5,828 nt of DNA. Origin: Hyphomicrobiales bacterium. GTDB lineage: Bacteria > Pseudomonadota > Alphaproteobacteria > Rhizobiales > Rhizobiaceae. The stretch is taken from positions 1 to 5,828 of the forward strand of contig JAALLB010000124.1 of assembly GCA_011087745.1 (NCBI GenBank), read 5' to 3'. The notes beneath the pieces were generated by a model, which saw only the letters and a list, made by a program, of their open reading frames with translations, was not told the origin of the DNA and did not search any database. Made by a program: the position numbers and the translations under genes. This document shows positions 5,642 through 5,828 of this stretch, in pieces; within the stretch, counting starts at the first letter, position 1, and each line of letters begins with the position of its first letter.

Positions 5642-5828
5642 TGTCCCGGCCTTCCGAAGAATTGCGTGATGCCAATCTCGAAGATTGGCATTGTGCTACT
5701 CGGCATGCTTTTTGTTCCGAACTGGCAGCTTGCCGCTTGATAAAATGCGCAGGTATCTGGTGCAGGATTATCAGTTTATACTCTGAGTCCTTGAAAATCT
5801 GATTATTTGGGGTTGACGTTTCAGGCTT
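5641..5828 (+). pseudogene. tenA: TenA-family (thiaminase II / aminopyrimidine aminohydrolase) 5' end, frame broken
   Basis: An ATG overlapping the thiY stop opens a frame of 53 codons ending at 5802. Its first ~28 residues (MSRPSEELRDANLEDW, then ATRHAFCSEL) fit a TenA N-terminus. After about 5725 the TenA-like sequence continues in another frame: 5730-5780 reads LPLDKMRRYLVQDYQFI, including the QDY motif whose Asp binds the pyrimidine in TenA enzymes. The shift corresponds to a loss of one base, or of seven. That second frame in turn hits a stop at 5784-5786, and I cannot follow the family beyond it. As written, no intact protein can be made. This may be sequence error near the window end or a real pseudogene. 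TenA hydrolyses aminopyrimidine to HMP, the logical partner of ThiXY. Family call fairly sure; state of the gene unsure. Confidence 0.68.

Overview
The window looks like chromosomal DNA of an alphaproteobacterium, most likely Hyphomicrobiales (Rhizobiales) or a close relative, with fairly AT-rich base use for that group. Three things point there. The purA product is of ordinary bacterial type. The gene after purA has an N-terminus and C-terminus that I recall from uncharacterised rhizobial proteins next to purA. The third block is a thiamine-pyrimidine uptake operon behind a TPP riboswitch. The lineage call is from memory of families and was not searched.

Layout. On the minus strand, about 600 down to 21, is the N-terminal two-thirds of an EamA/DMT-type membrane transporter whose frame ends abruptly near the window edge. 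It is divergent from purA (788-2083, plus), a complete adenylosuccinate synthetase of the AMP branch of purine synthesis. A weak hairpin-plus-T-run terminator follows purA. Then comes a 501-residue protein of unknown function (2156-3661) with an acidic cytoplasmic half, one membrane helix, a Pro-Glu repeat linker and a conserved-looking C-terminal domain.

After a possible promoter (3675-3704), a clear TPP riboswitch (3715-3857) leads a thiamine-salvage operon: thiX-like ABC permease (GTG start at 3917), thiY-like periplasmic pyrimidine-binding protein (4706-5641), and the first part of a TenA-family gene that overlaps thiY by one base (TAATG at 5639-5643). The expected scheme, from knowledge of these families, is import of a thiamine-derived pyrimidine by ThiXYZ, then hydrolysis of aminopyrimidine to HMP by TenA, with the whole unit shut down by TPP. 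The ATPase ThiZ is not in the window and would have to lie downstream or elsewhere.

Nothing here is a clearly new system. The points worth a second look are an extra ~50-nt hairpin inserted between P2 and P4 of the riboswitch, the uncharacterised repeat-bearing membrane protein, and broken reading frames within about 60 and 110 bases of the two window ends. The broken frames look either like poor sequence at contig ends or like real gene decay.
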